Source of the DNA: Symbiodinium natans
Taxonomy: Eukaryota; Sar; Dinophyceae; Suessiales; Symbiodiniaceae
Assembly (NCBI GenBank): GCA_905221605.1
Contig: CAJNDS010002112.1
Coordinates: 337,501 to 401,500 of the forward strand
DNA length: 64,000 bases
Direction: 5' to 3'
Shown here: piece after piece, positions 50,213 through 61,470 of the stretch
Numbering within the stretch: position 1 is the stretch's first letter
Layout of the letters: every line of letters starts with the position of its first letter
The notes under the pieces: model-generated
Told to the model about the DNA's origin: nothing
Seen by the model: the letters and a program-made list of their open reading frames with translations, nothing else
The model's database searches: none
Made by a program: the position numbers and the translations under genes

Positions 50213-50480
50213 TTAGGAAAGACGAAGCAGGTTTGTAAGTTGAAAGGAGTTCGAAGTTAGCTGTAGAGTTCTGACAGGTCTTGTGGTGGCTTGGGGTATC
50301 ATTCGGGTGGCCCTTTCCGGGCGGAGGTACGTCTTAACAGGCTGCAACTGCTGTAGCTTCCAGCGCGTGTGGCCAGATGTGTCAAACAACCGCATGTCTG
50401 GTGGTTCCAACGGCCCGCAGGCTAAATTGCAGCGGGGCACTTCCAGGTGTTGGGCAGCTTACAAAAGACGCTCTAGGCTG
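50213..50480 (-). CDS. Candidate exon, unknown protein
   Basis: Minus-strand frame with PLEPPDMRLFDTSGHTRWKL and QLQPVKTYLRPERATRMIPQ. Protein-like. The plus-strand frame over the same bases is also open. No family recognised. Confidence 0.35.
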
Positions 50481-51235
50481 CAATTTAGGGTTTGGGTTTG
50501 AATGACGACCAAGCGCGAATTGTGCTGTGTGCACATGCACCATATGCTATAACACATGACTTCAGCTTGCCACAATCAAGGTGCTGGATAGCTAGAATAG
50601 CAGGACTGAGCAATAGTCATTGTACTTGTGTACTCGTAAGAAGTATGAGATAAATAGTCGTAAGCGAGTGCAATAAATGTCAAATAGTAACTGGTAGCTA
50701 TAGAACATAATAATTAGCTAATACTAGCTATTAAGTAAGAAGTAGTACTCAGGAACCAGTAAGAAATGGTGACGGAAATCACAATCATGATTCGCAATAA
50801 ACACGATTAGCGGTGAACAGAGCAAGGGTACGAACAAGCATTTAACAAGCACTTGAGATCGTACCTCAAACACCCCAAAACCCTCTGCCAACCAACGAGC
50901 CGTTTTGTTGCATCGGGGCTTGGGTGCGTCCATCGGGGCAGTCAACCCATACCACAAACCCTACACCCCTAACCACCCTAAGCCCTTTTTACGGCTAGGA
51001 CTGCTGCACCACCCTAAGCCCTAAACCCTAAACCCTAAGCCCTGAACCCTAAGCCCTAAACCCTAAACCCTAAACCCTCAGCCCTAAACCCTAAACCCTA
51101 AACCCTAAACCCTAAACCCTAAGCCCTACACCACATGCACTCTAAAAAGGCAGACGACAGGGGGCCTGCGTCGTGAGGGTGCGGCGCCTCCTGCCAAGAA
51201 TCCCCTGGGCCTCCCAGCTCAGCCTCAGCTCCCGG

Positions 51236-51335
51236 GTTTAGGGTTTAGGGTTTAGGGTTTAGGGTTTAGGGTTTAGGGTTTAGGGTTTAGGGTTTGGGGT
51301 TTACGGTTTAGGGTTTAGGGTTTAGGATTTAGGGT
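51236..51335. repeat. TTTAGGG array
   Basis: About 13 units with a few TTTGGGG and TTTACGG variants. Faces a CCCTAAA/CCCTAAG block at 51004-51125. Confidence 0.95.
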
Positions 51336-51627
51336 TTGAGTGTTTGAGGGCTTGACAGTGAACTACCATTTGCTTAACCCACCAAGGAATACAAAAGATT
51401 CTTCCTTGCAAGGGTCATAGCGGAACTATTCTCTTTTATTTCTTCCGGGGCTCTTAACACATAGTGGCTAAGGGTCAAGGGTCGGCGGTTGAGGGTTCAG
51501 GGTTGAGGGCATCTCGACAGACCTTGGGCTCCGAAATGTTTAGGGTTTAGGGTTGCTCCCTGCCGCAACGCTTATCAAAATGCTTCGTGGGGCTAGCTTG
51601 TGAGTCTCTCAAGAACCTGAAGTACGT

Positions 51628-52004
51628 TTAGAACGGCAGCTTGCACGTTTCATCACAAAAACTTCCGCGATCTCGGATCTCCACGCCACGGCAGATGCGC
51701 CCTGATGCAAGCCTCTGACGGCCTCCTTGCCAGCTGTTCAAACGCGGAATGCGGTCGCGCACTTGGATGCGCTCGGACTCCTCTCTAGGATGGCCCTTCA
51801 AACCCTCTGAAAAATATTCCTAAATATGGTCCTCTTAAACCCAATAAGGGAAAATATAAAATATCCCAAGGGCCTACCTAGCTCTGGATCTTTGGAAAGA
51901 CTGCATGCATCCGCAGGAGACTCAACAAGATGCGAAACTGGTTCTTCTTCTATCTTTTGCGGCTGGTTGCTGGTTGCCGTCTGTGTCCGCTCATGGGTGT
52001 CCAT
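51628..52004 (-). CDS. Two-exon small gene interrupted by an F3 element
   Basis: Exon 1, 51885-52004, starts with ATG: MDTHERTQTATSNQPQKIEE and on to LSKDP. Exon 2, 51628-51780, reads ESERIQVRDRIPRLNSWQGG and ends KLPF then TAA. The 104-bp intron (51781-51884) is an F3 element with GAG at both junctions, read as GA-AG. The product would be about 90 aa, polar, basic in the second half. No family recognised; it could be the 3' part of a longer gene. Confidence 0.5.
51786..51884. mobile_element. F3 introner-like element forming an intron
   Basis: Full copy, nearly identical to 45316-45412, exactly separating two coding stretches. On the gene strand it reads CTAGGTAGGCCCTTGG to GGGCCATCCTAG. Confidence 0.85.
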
Positions 52005-52625
52005 ACCGCGGCCATGTGGAAGTCATGGGTTGTGTGGTTTCTTGATGCATGCAAGAGCCGTAGCAAAAGAACCCTTCATCAAGAAGACTCCCATGTCTCT
52101 GTACCCTAAACCCTAAACCCTTAACCCTAAACCCTAGTCCCGAAACCCTAAACCCTAAACCCTAAGGGTTGAATTTCGGTCCCCTGCTTCGGGTCCCTGT
52201 AACACGGCCCTTCGAAGGGGCTGACCTGAGGGTGCAAGCTGGCAATGTGAAACAAAAAACCGCAGAGCATCCACCAGAAGAAAGATGGTCCTCTCAGGCC
52301 CTACTTTGGGAGGGTTCAGCATATGTTCGTAATCACACACACACACACATCTGTAAGAGGAGGACGGTATGAAGGCACCAGGGCACCCCAGGGCTGAGGT
52401 GTAGGGTTCAGACTCTCCGGCGCGGGGGGGGCCGCACCATCTGAAGCTGCTGGCGCTGTGAGAAGCCCTTCAACCCCTTACAGTAACCAAACCCTAACCC
52501 TGAACCCTAAACCCTAAACCCTAAACCCTTTTTTCCCCCTTTTTTTAACCCAGGACTGCGGAGGCTCCGGCCTGGGAAACCCCTTTTCTTTCTCCGAAAC
52601 CTTGCAGCCAGGCCTTCAATCCCCT

Positions 52626-52780
52626 ACTTGAAGGTTCCGGGGGGTAGCTCGAAGCACCGTTACAAGTAAGGTAGCCTTTTTACTATGACCTCAATTAAGG
52701 TGTTTAAACCCCATAAAAAATTACAAACTACCCATGAAACATGAAACCCTAAAGTTACAACTACCCATGAGCCCTTGCAA
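52626..52780. mobile_element. F1 foldback element with duplicated right arm
   Basis: The left arm is CTTGAAGGTTCCGG. Two right-arm copies (CTACCCATGAAACATG and CTACCCATGAGCCCTT) are separated by a CCCTAAA-like remnant. Confidence 0.7.
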
Positions 52781-52975
52781 GGGGAGTCGCTGGGGGTCAC
52801 GGAAGCGATGAGGCTCCCGCATGCATCTCTATGGCTTTCAATGTTGCGAGGCCCTGCGCGCGGTAGGCGGCAAGGCCTGCGAGGCAAGGCAAAGCTTCCT
52901 TTTACCAAGACGGTGGCGTTGCTGCGGAGGGGAGGGGAGTTCTCCCTAGAACCCGATGAATCCAGGGTGAACCCT
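52781..52975. CDS. Candidate exon, strand uncertain
   Basis: Plus reads GVTEAMRLPHASLWLSMLRG and TKTVALLRRGGEFSLEPDES; minus reads SNATVLVKGSFALPRRPCRL. Both are open for about 195 bp and neither is recognised. Confidence 0.3.
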
Positions 52976-53498
52976 AACCCTTTTTGAACCCACTCTGCCA
53001 CCAAATCAGCTAATCCCTTAAACCCTGAAAAGCCTAACCAACCCTAGACCCTGCACGCTAACCCCATCGGCCTGCAGACACTGCCTTCTTCTCGCTCATG
53101 TTCTTCGTGGGTGCTTGTAGGAAGCTTGGCCTTAGGGTGCAATTCGGGCTTACAGGTTAAGAGTCTAGGGTTTAGGGTTCTCTCTTTAGGGTTTAGGGCT
53201 TACAGTAGGGATTTGGATTCACGGTTTAGGGTTAATGGTTTGGGGAATCCTCGTCCCCATTTGTGGTCAATCCCCTGCAAAAAGGTCGCGGGCAATGCAA
53301 AAATTTTCGCAGACCCCCATGTAAGTCACAGGAACCAGTGTGTGCTCATCTTCCTGTAAAGCTTCAAATGGCGAGCCGAAACTTACGACCCCAAGCCCCA
53401 AAAAACCCTACCACTTCGGTATCCTGAACCAGAACCCCCCCCCCCCCCCAAAAAAAAAGCCCTCCCATCACCCAACGGACCGAACCCTAATCTTTGGG

Positions 53499-53600
53499 AT
53501 GTTCCGCCTTATACTAACAGTTCTTAATAGGGATTATTATAGTAGGGGGTACTGTAATCCCCATTAAGGAAAGGCTGTTAGTATAAGGGGAAGCATCCCA
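53499..53600. mobile_element. F2 foldback element
   Basis: GGGATGTTCCGCCTTATACT and TATAAGGGGAAGCATCCC arms around TAATAGGGATTATTATAG. Confidence 0.85.
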
Positions 53601-53710
53601 ACTAATCCTAACTAAACCCCGAAGAAGAACCTTGGTTTCTGGTTTAAAGTCTATAAGCCTTACCCACTTGGGCGATGTGGAGTTCGAGGGTTCAGGGTGT
53701 CGAATCTTCT

Positions 53711-53748
53711 CGATTTATGAAGCGTCATCCTTGCGCAGGGGCCACGGG
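53711..53748 (-). pseudogene. U6 snRNA fragment fused to telomeric repeat
   Basis: On the minus strand it reads GGCCCCTGCGCAAGGATGAC, the invariant U6 internal stem-loop region, and continues toward the U6 3' part. The U6 similarity stops upstream at a TTTAGGG unit, so the 5' half is missing. Confidence 0.7.
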
Positions 53749-54188
53749 TTTAGGGTTTAGGGCTTGGGGTTTTTTCGGAAGGGCTTCGGGTAGTTCAAGC
53801 TTAGACACGCGTCGCTGCGTCCCTCCCCGGCCGGGCCATCTGGCGCCGAACTGGGCTGCGTGCGCCTCGATGCCAATCTTGGGTTTAGGGTTTAGGGATC
53901 TTTTCAGGGTTTAGGGTTTAGGAAGGACTCGTCGGCTGGGTTTAAGGGTTCGGGGCTTCAAGTTTAGGGCTCAGGGAAGTTTAGGGTTCCAAGCCCTTTT
54001 CCATCTGGGCTGGGTGGGGAATGCCAGAGAAATTGGAACCCTGAGGAGTTGATGCGGAGGCCTTGTTTGGGGGCTCCATGGACAACTCACTCGGGCTCGT
54101 TTGGGTTAGGCGCTGGCTCAGGGTTTCTTCTCTGCTGGTGGGCTGGCCGCGCAGTTGCCGCTCCCGCCAGATTGATGACGAAGGGGCG

Positions 54189-54310
54189 CTTGAAGGTTCG
54201 TGGGTAGTTCAAGTGTAGGGCTATAAGTACAAGGTAACCTGTCTTGGAACCCTGATGAATAATTCAGGTACTTATATCCCTACCTACAGCTACCCATGAA
54301 CCTTCAAGTA
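54189..54310. mobile_element. F1 foldback element
   Basis: CTTGAAGGTTCGTGGGTAG and CTACCCATGAACCTTCAAG arms, about 122 bp. Confidence 0.9.
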
Positions 54311-54525
54311 TGCTGAGGGCATTGGACCCGGAATCCGAGTCGGAGCGTGATATTCCCCCGGAACCCTGCCGAGCCTGGGATTTGGCCCCGACCGTGCTGC
54401 CCCCAAAAGGCCACACGCACGCTGATGGAGGATGTTCACTTTATTCATTTACCTTTCTGTCTGAGTCTAGGCCCTTCAAGCCCCCTAAAAGCCCCCAAAA
54501 GCCCCCTAGAGCTCCCTAAAGCCCT

Positions 54526-54653
54526 TCAAGAGAATGCCATTCTTTCTTTTCTCTCCATTCATGTGGCACAGCGACTGGTCCTGCAACGGCCAAGGGCCCT
54601 GCCAGGGATCTTCGATGAGCTTGTCCACCTCCTTCTCGAAGTCTATCGTGTAC
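54526..54653 (-). CDS. Candidate internal exon, unknown protein
   Basis: Acceptor AAG|G, then YTIDFEKEVDKLIEDPWQGP and WPLQDQSLCHMNGEKRKNGI. Very strong coding character with several Trp. No family recognised. A GC donor is likely near 54526. The flank at 54320-54440 is open on both strands and may hold another exon. Confidence 0.55.
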
Positions 54654-55823
54654 CTTGGATGCTCGACAGCTATTAGGATATCAGGAGGGACCCCTACTAG
54701 CCCTTCATCTGCTTCCCCTGTAGAAAGCTCCTATCTATACACCTGATAGTAGTCCCTTTATATCTAAGTAGCCGCTACATTACCCCAAAGGTCTCCCTCC
54801 GTTTGCGCCTTTCCCTCAAGGCTCTTAGCATGCTCATGACTTTGGGGATCACCACCACCGTTCGAAAAGACGGGAGGCACCCTTATGGGAAGGGGTTTTT
54901 CGAAGGAGGCCTATTCATTCCGAAAGGATCCGAAAGGTATCTATGATGGGACCTGACAGAAAAACAGCTCAACATTTTCCGAAAATAGGGGACCCTTCTC
55001 CGAGGTCCCTTCAAGGGGATTCTATTCTATTTGGGGGTGTACAGGGGTACCCCCTATTAATACCAAGATCTGCCCTTGCTTGGGTCTAGGCTGTATTGGT
55101 TCCTCTATTTTTGTTGCGACCCCGTCGCTGTCCAGACCATACCTGGGGTCTGCACAACATCCCCCAAACTCTAAACTCCCCAAACACCCCCAACCCTAAA
55201 CTCCCTAAACTCTCAAAACTCCCCCAACCCTAAACTCCCTCAACTCCCTAAACTCCCTCTAAACTCTCTCTAAACTCTGTCTAAACTCCCTGATTCCTTC
55301 TAAACTCCCTAAAGGATCGAGCTGGCACTTCACCTTCAAGAGAACAGGCCTTCCTCTTGGGCACCAAGACTTGGTGTTGCCAACGCATCCGCACTAGGGT
55401 GTGCGGAGAAGACTCCAGAAAGCCCAATATCCCTGAGTCATATTCAGGAGTATACCTGAATCCAAAATAGGGATCCTCCTTAAGACTTAGTTGCTTCTCG
55501 AGGATGGCCCCTGAGACCCTCTGAAAATATTCCTACCTAGTTGTTCCCTGTACTTATTCCCTCATTGCAAGGCTCTTTGCTGAACTGCCATGCAGACCCG
55601 GCCGCACAGATCGCGAAGGGCAGCAGACTTCGGGAGCATTCTTCGCGCGGCCTCCAACAGACACGGACAGACCATCAGCTTGTTGCAAAAAACACTTGCG
55701 GCAACTCGGTGAAATTTAAAGCCCGACATGGGCAGCCTACTATGTTGTTCTTCTGGTGGAATATGCTAGGAAACACTTATAGAACACGCCACGAAATTGA
55801 GATGATACATTTCAAGCTTGAAT

Positions 55824-55906
55824 TCAAAGGGTGCCCCCGCCTGCTGTCCAGCGTCCGTCGGTGCCGTTGTGCGGCACCGTGGGCATGGCGATGCTGGTCG
55901 GCGCAC
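55824..55906 (-). CDS. Terminal exon after a classical acceptor, unknown protein
   Basis: TTTACTTTTTCCTTGTGCAG precedes APTSIAMPTVPHNGTDGRW TAGGGTL, ending with TGA. A second stretch at about 55560-55650 (minus; MLPKSAALRDLCGRVCMAVQ) may be another exon. No family recognised. Confidence 0.5.
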
Positions 55907-56775
55907 CTGCACAAGGAAAAAGTAAACCGTGAATCCTCGGCCCTGGGGGTTTTAGGAACCATCTGTTTAGTAGGTTTCTGAGTATGATAACCCCAGTCAC
56001 GGGGGCCCCTTGCGGCACTACGGGGGCTCCTTGCGGCACTTGAAACTATTTGTTGCAGCCAGGTGGCACTTCAAACTCTACAAAACTAAATACCCCTTAG
56101 GGTTTAGGGTTGTGGGTTTGGGGATGGTGCTTGGGGTCTTTACACGCTCGTGCCCTTGGAGCCCTCGATTTTAACAAAGATAGACCACACCTCCGACAAC
56201 CTCGAAACTACGGCAAAACAATAAGGTACATTGCCAAGACTCCTGCACCACGTTGGGAAACACCATCATTCAAAACAGTACAACTAGAAACAAGAAGTAG
56301 AACTAAAACCATAACTATCATTGTACCAACTAGAAGTAGAACCAAAACCATAACTACAGTTGTAGTAGTTTCCTGGCTCTTGAAAGCTTCACCACTTGGG
56401 CCCAGAGGCGGCGGCTAGTCCTCTAGGCGCCAGAAATCATTGAACCATGATCATCAGAAGTCCTAGAAGCCCTCTGAAGGCCTCTTAGTGGTTTAGGGTT
56501 TAGGGTTTAGGGTTTAGGGTTTAGGGTTTAGGGTTTTAGGAAACATCCGAAACTTGCTATTTCCTACCATTTTATGAACACTAGCCCACGTTCGTAATAG
56601 AACACTTGGTACCCCAGCAACCATCTTATGATAAGTGCACCCGGGTAGCCCGATAACCATCTTATGATAAGTGCACCCTCTTTGGTTGGTTACTTAGAGA
56701 ACCCCAGAACAAGAAACATACAAGGGTAAAGGGCACCACTGGGCTGCCAAGAGAAGATAGAAACCAAAGCCTCCC

Positions 56776-56948
56776 CCCTAAACCCTAAACCCTAAACCCT
56801 AAACCCTAAAACCCTAAACCCTAAACCCTAGAACCCTAAACCCTAAACCCTAAACCCTAAACCCCTAAACCCTAAACCCTAAACCCCTAAACCCCTAAAC
56901 CCTAAACCCTAAAACCCTAAACCCTAAAACCCTAAACCCTAAACCCCG
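56776..56948. repeat. CCCTAAA array with CCCCTAAA and CCCTAAAA units
   Basis: Mixed 7- and 8-base units, near-perfect otherwise. Confidence 0.95.
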
Positions 56949-57655
56949 GCCTCCTACAATTGGGCCATGGCTGGGCGCGGGGATCCCAAAGTTGCGCTCA
57001 GCCAGTAAAGCCGAGAGCTTCGGCCGGGTTAAGTGTTCGGAGCGCAGGGGGTTCCTTTAAGGGAATGTGTAGGGTTTAGGGTTTGGGGTTTGGGGTTTAG
57101 GGTTTAGGGTTTAGGGTTTGGGGTTTGGGGTTTGGGGTTTAGGGTTAGGGGTTGGGGGATTAGGGTTTAGGGTTTAGGGCTATATACCCCTATATCTACC
57201 CTTTAAGGGAATGCGTACGGTACCCTAAATACCCCTATATCTGCCCTGTACGGGAAGGTTTGGGGTTTAGGGTTTAGAGTGGTCGGAGCTGCCGAAGGCT
57301 TCAGAAAAGCTCCAGCACTAAAACCTCAAGTGCTGTGACTGGTAAAATTTCCTCCTCGCAGAGACTCAAGCACCCCTGAACTTGGGAATGCTCCTTCCGC
57401 TGCTATTTAATATGATTTAGGGAAAGGTTCCTTGTTGTAATTTAGGGATATAGAGGTGTCTGGGAAAGCCAATGAACATCCACGGAAACCCGGCTTGGGG
57501 TTTAGGGCTCTTTCGCTCCCGCATAGCTGGGTTTAGGGTTTAGGGTTTAGGGTTGAGGGTTTGGGGTTTGGGGTTTCGGGTTTCGGGTTTAGGGTGTAGG
57601 GTGTAGGGTTTAGGGTCGATGTTTGTCACCTGGCGAACCCTTTAAAGCCTAAACT

Positions 57656-57762
57656 GGGGATTTTCCCCCTTATACTCACTTAATAGGGATTAAAGTACCG
57701 CCCCCCCCCCCCTACTAGAATCCCTATTTAGGACTGTTCGTACAAGGGGGGAACATCCGAAG
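57656..57762. mobile_element. F2 foldback element
   Basis: GGGATTTTCCCCCTTATACT and ACAAGGGGGGAACATCC arms with a C run in the middle. Confidence 0.8.
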
Positions 57763-57953
57763 CCTAAACCCTAAACCCTAAACCCACAGCTCCGTCTTGA
57801 AGCTGGGGCTCCCGGACAGACGGCTGCCAGCCGCCGGGCCTCGTCTTCGCGCTTCCTTTGCGGCCCCAGGGTTTAGGGTTTAGGGTTGAAGGGGGTTTAG
57901 GGTTGAGGGTTGAGGGTTGAGGGTTGAGGGTCGAGGGTTTTAGGGTTTAGGGT

Positions 57954-58058
57954 TTTTTGGTACACTTCGCGATGTGTGGGCCTCATCCTTGCGCAGGGGC
58001 CATGCGAATCTTCTCTGTATCGTTCCAATTCTATCGGATGATCCCCGAAGGGAATCCA
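57954..58058 (-). ncRNA. U6: U6 spliceosomal snRNA-like gene, possibly non-functional
   Basis: Minus strand: 5' GGATTCCCTTCGGGGATC stem-loop, then AATTGGAACGATACAGAGAA (with the ACAGAGA box), GATTCGCATGGCCCCTGCGC and AAGGATGAGG. Canonical U6 has GATTAGCATGG at the catalytic AGC triad; here the A is C. The 3' end reads TGTACCAAAAAA and runs into CCCTAAA with no T-run terminator. The first feature alone would impair catalysis in known U6. So this is either a pseudogene or a divergent copy. Confidence 0.8.
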
Positions 58059-58096
58059 GGATTAGGTTTTAAGGTTTACGGGTATAAGTAGGGTTT

Positions 58097-58322
58097 TGGG
58101 TGTAGGGCTTGGGCTTAGGGCTTAGGGCTTAGGGCTTAGGGCTTAGGGCTTAGGGCTTAGGGCTTAGCTTAGGGCTTAGGGCTTGGGGTTTGGGGGGTTT
58201 GGGTTTGGGGCTTGGGGCTTGGGGCTTGGGGCTTGGGGCTTGGGGCTTGGGGCTTGGGGCTTGGGGCTTGGGGCTTGGGGCTTGGGGCTTGGGGCTTGGG
58301 GCTTGGGGCTTGGGGCTTGGGG
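58097..58322. repeat. Variant telomeric array: GGGCTTA then GGGGCTT
   Basis: 58097-58190 is GGGCTTA units; 58205-58322 is about 17 nearly perfect GGGGCTT units. This is the most homogeneous variant block in the window. Confidence 0.95.
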
Positions 58323-58518
58323 TCCGCTAAACCCTGAACCCGAAACACTATAGATTATAACTTTAGTTGAAGTACTTAGAACCCTCCTAGAACGACCTGT
58401 GAACCTTCAAGTGGGGAAGTACTTTAAAGGATCACTCCCAAGTAGTAAGATCCGCTTTCAGGACATTACAAACCCAACAAGGAATACCATGCAATATCCA
58501 GGGCCTACAAAGCGGCCC

Positions 58519-58836
58519 AGGGTTTAGGGGTTTAGGGGTTTAGGGGTTTAGGGTTTAGGGTTTAGGGTTTAGGGTTTAGGGTTGAGGGTTTAGGGTTTAG
58601 GGTTTAGGGTTTAGGGTTTAGGGCTTTCGGAGCCCAGGACCGCCATGTTTCCTTGCTTCACGCTAGGCATCGAATGGATGGTTCAGCCGGAGTACGGCCA
58701 GCCGGGGCCCTCTAGGGCAAAGGCCCGCACCCAGCTCTAGCCTGGAAGCCTCCGAGGGATTCCTAAACCCTAAACCCTAAACCCTAAACCCTAAACCCTA
58801 AACCCTAAACCCTAAACCCTAAACCCTAAACCCTTT
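58519..58836. repeat. TTTAGGG block, unique segment, CCCTAAA block
   Basis: TTTAGGG at 58519-58625 and CCCTAAA at 58765-58836 face each other around 58630-58760. That unique segment has a plus-strand ORF starting MFPCFTLGIEWMVQPEYGQP (58660-58739); it may be an exon or short gene. Confidence 0.8.
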
Positions 58837-59334
58837 GCGAACCCTATAAACTGAGGGGTTTAGGGCTCTAACCTCGCCGACTTGACAAAAATCAAGTAGC
58901 TAAGCTGTGGTCCATATTGTTAAGCTATGGCTCGAGAAGTAAAGAGAATCCGCCGGCGAATGGTGCCGACATGTCAATCATCTCGGAATTCTGAGTGAAG
59001 GGTTTTTGGCCACTTGCTTAGCTGACTCAGGGAACTCAACCGACAAAGTGTGTTAGTTGAAAACACACCGCGCACAGCCTAAAGTCTCTAAACCCTTATG
59101 AGACACCAGTCCCCTACAAAATATGGTCCTTGCAATGACCCAAACAAAGAACCCCAATTTGGATGATTACCCCCATGCAAACCCTGGCACACACCTGGGG
59201 CCGACCCCAAGATGGTTTGGGGTTAACCCTCAACACCCTTTGACCCTTTGAGAACGTTTTGAGGCTTTCTAGCACTTCCCGCCCCAAACAGGACCTAGCC
59301 TCTAATATTCTTAAGCCGAAGATGAGTACCTTCC

Positions 59335-59430
59335 CCGCCAGCTGCACAGCTGCGGGCTTCCAGGACGTGACTGGCTAAGTTCGGCACGCCGCCCGGCTCG
59401 AGTTCAAAGGCGCAGTTGCATGAAGGATCA
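59335..59430 (-). CDS. Candidate exon, unknown protein
   Basis: AFELEPGGVPNLASHVLEAR followed by SCAAGGE and a GT donor. It lies just downstream, on the minus strand, of an F2 element. No family recognised. Confidence 0.4.
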
Positions 59431-59444
59431 TTAGGGTAGCTCTT

Positions 59445-59553
59445 GGGGTGTTCCCCCCTTATACTATTTTCCTTCTGTAGGGGTTTTAAAAAAGAAAAAA
59501 GTAACGATGGTCCTATCGAGGACTGTTTTTTATTGGGGGGAAAAGCATCCAAA
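59445..59553. mobile_element. F2 foldback element, diverged
   Basis: GGGGTGTTCCCCCCTTATAC and GGGGGGAAAAGCATCC arms with an A-rich centre. Confidence 0.7.
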
Positions 59554-60126
59554 GGTAGTTCTAAGTAGGGTTCGACTTTAGGGTTAAGGGTTCAGGGTAG
59601 TTATAGGTAGGGACAAAAGAAGTATGGTGTCTCATACTGGCACTTTGGCTAAGGTACTGACAGCCCTGATTCAAACTGCCCATGAACCTGACCTGATGTT
59701 TAAGAGTGGAGGACATTTCCCATGCCTGAAGGGCGAGACCACAAAGCATATTGGGTCAGGAGAAGGGAAACTAAGGCGAAGGTGTACTCCGAAACGATTT
59801 CAAGATGGTATTTTGGAGTTCTTTGACTGGGGACTTTAGGTTTTTTTTTTTTTTGGGGGGGGGGGGGGGGGTTCAGGGTTTAGGGTTTGGTGTGGCTTGG
59901 AGGGTTTAGGGCTTCTCAATGGTCGGGGGTTTTTGGTGGCTGGGCGCTTAGGATACATGGAAGCCGGTCTCTTGCGGTGGTCAGGGGAGCCTGGGAATCG
60001 GCGTGCTTCGCCTTCCTACTGTTTGGCATTGACGGGCGTCCGGAAGTAGGGTTCAAGAGTTGCTGCGTGAGGTGCTGGCACAAGTGGTGTGGGAGAATGG
60101 AGAAAGAGCCAACTTCAGGAAGCCAC

Positions 60127-61470
60127 TCACGAATTCCGGGGCTGCGCATGATTTAGCGCCTCCCATAGGTCAAGCCTGCACAAGGGACACCGGCAGTTCA
60201 ACATCAAGTTGCAGCAGCTGTAGTGGACCAGCTCGCGGTAGCAGCTCCGGTGGAAGATGTGCCCACATGGAAGCTCCACAAACTTCGGCGGCGCGCTGGG
60301 GCTATGGGCACCTCGGATGGCCCTGTAAAAAGCCTCTGAAAAATACTCTCATGGCCCCTAAAACCGTCTGAAAAAAGGGCTTACGGTTTAGGATGGTTTT
60401 TTTTTTGCCACCCCCTTAGCTGACCTCTCGGACACTCTGCAGCGCTCAGCCCGGACACGACCTACCATCACAGGGCTCTCGGACAACAACAGAACACAGC
60501 AGTACATCACGCAGAGGTACACAGCACTGAGAGCCCTATGAGCTAGCCATCCACAACGCCTTAGGGGGCCGGAGGTTACCCTCATTAGGATGGTTTAGGG
60601 CTTAGGGGTTAGGGATATTCCGGAATATGATCCTCTTAAAACCCAGTCAGGGGGAAATTATGAGATGTCCCAAAAGCCAGCCTGGGCACTTAAGCATATC
60701 GAGCACTCGAAGCCCTCCTCCACGCTGACGGCTTTCGCCAAGGCCATGAGCTTGGCGATGTCTTGCAAAGGCAGCCGGGCAGACAAAATGTCCACCTCGG
60801 GTAGCCGGTAGCCATATAATAATGACAATAATAATGCTGAGAAAAATGATGGTGATAATAATGATTCAAACGTCTAATAGCACGGCTAACCCTTCTGGGG
60901 GGCTTGTTACTTTCTAAGGGAACCTGGAAAGCCCCCCCCCCCCCCCCAAAAAAAAAAAAAAAAAAAACAGAGAGCAAACAGGGGCACCACGAAACCACCA
61001 AGCCACTGGCTGCTCAAGCTCCAAGTCCTGCATGTCCAGTCTTGCGAAGATCATGGTGGCCAACGTGCGGTAGTGCCTATACTCCCCTTGGAACCTTAAA
61101 AAAAACAATATGCTTAATACCCTCTTGGGTTTTATACAAACAAAATGTTAAAAACAAAAAAAACAACAACAACAATTCTCAAGGGGGATATAGGTGCTGA
61201 TTGAGGGCGAAGAGGTCCTGGAGCCATGGGAACCTCGAACTCTCCGGAAGGGGGCTGTTCATCGGGGTGCCCATGGCCATCCGCGCGTCCGCGAAGGTGA
61301 GGCTGCCGCCACGGTGCGCTGCAAAAGCGCAGAGCTGCTGTGCTGAGGATGGGGAGTGGCCATAATGCTGAGAATACTGCCGCAACCATCCAGTTCCGTC
61401 AGTTCCGTCCATTGCCGAAGGTGACGATGATGATGATGACCCCGAGGATGATCCTGCCTTCCATGTCGTG
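60127..61470 (-). CDS. RING-H2 finger protein, probable E3 ubiquitin ligase
   Basis: Exons: from about 61470 to 61198 (Ser-rich, then LTFADARMAMGTPMNSPLPE), 61007-61076 (HYRTLATMIFARLDMQDLEL), 60690-60795 (VDILSARLPLQDIAKLMALA and FECSICL) and 60127-60311 (FVELPCGHIFHRSCYRELVH ... CRCPLCRLDL, stop TGA). Joined, the RING has CxxC, 16 residues, CxH, xxH, xxC and a final CPLC, i.e. a C3H2C3 zinc-binding domain near the C-terminus. It would bind an E2 enzyme. All phases agree. Introns: 61077-61197 GC-AG (an F4 element), 60796-61006 GT-AG (with C and A runs), 60312-60689 GT-AG (F3 elements). The upstream start is not identified. Confidence 0.85.
60312..60689. mobile_element. F3 element(s) forming RING-gene intron 3
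   Basis: The two ends of the intron are the two ends of an F3 element: GGCTTTTGGGACATC beside the donor (60596-60680) and GGGCCATCC beside the acceptor (60315-60365). Other DNA lies between. GTGCCCA occurs at both junctions, a 7-bp direct repeat. Confidence 0.75.
61077..61197. mobile_element. F4 foldback element that is exactly an intron
   Basis: Ends CTATACTCCCCTTGGAACC and GGGGGATATAG, flanked by GCAC (GTGC on the plus strand). With one repeat copy it is excised as a 121-nt GC-AG intron, joining LFALNQ to HYRTLA. Interior runs of A and CAA. Confidence 0.85.
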
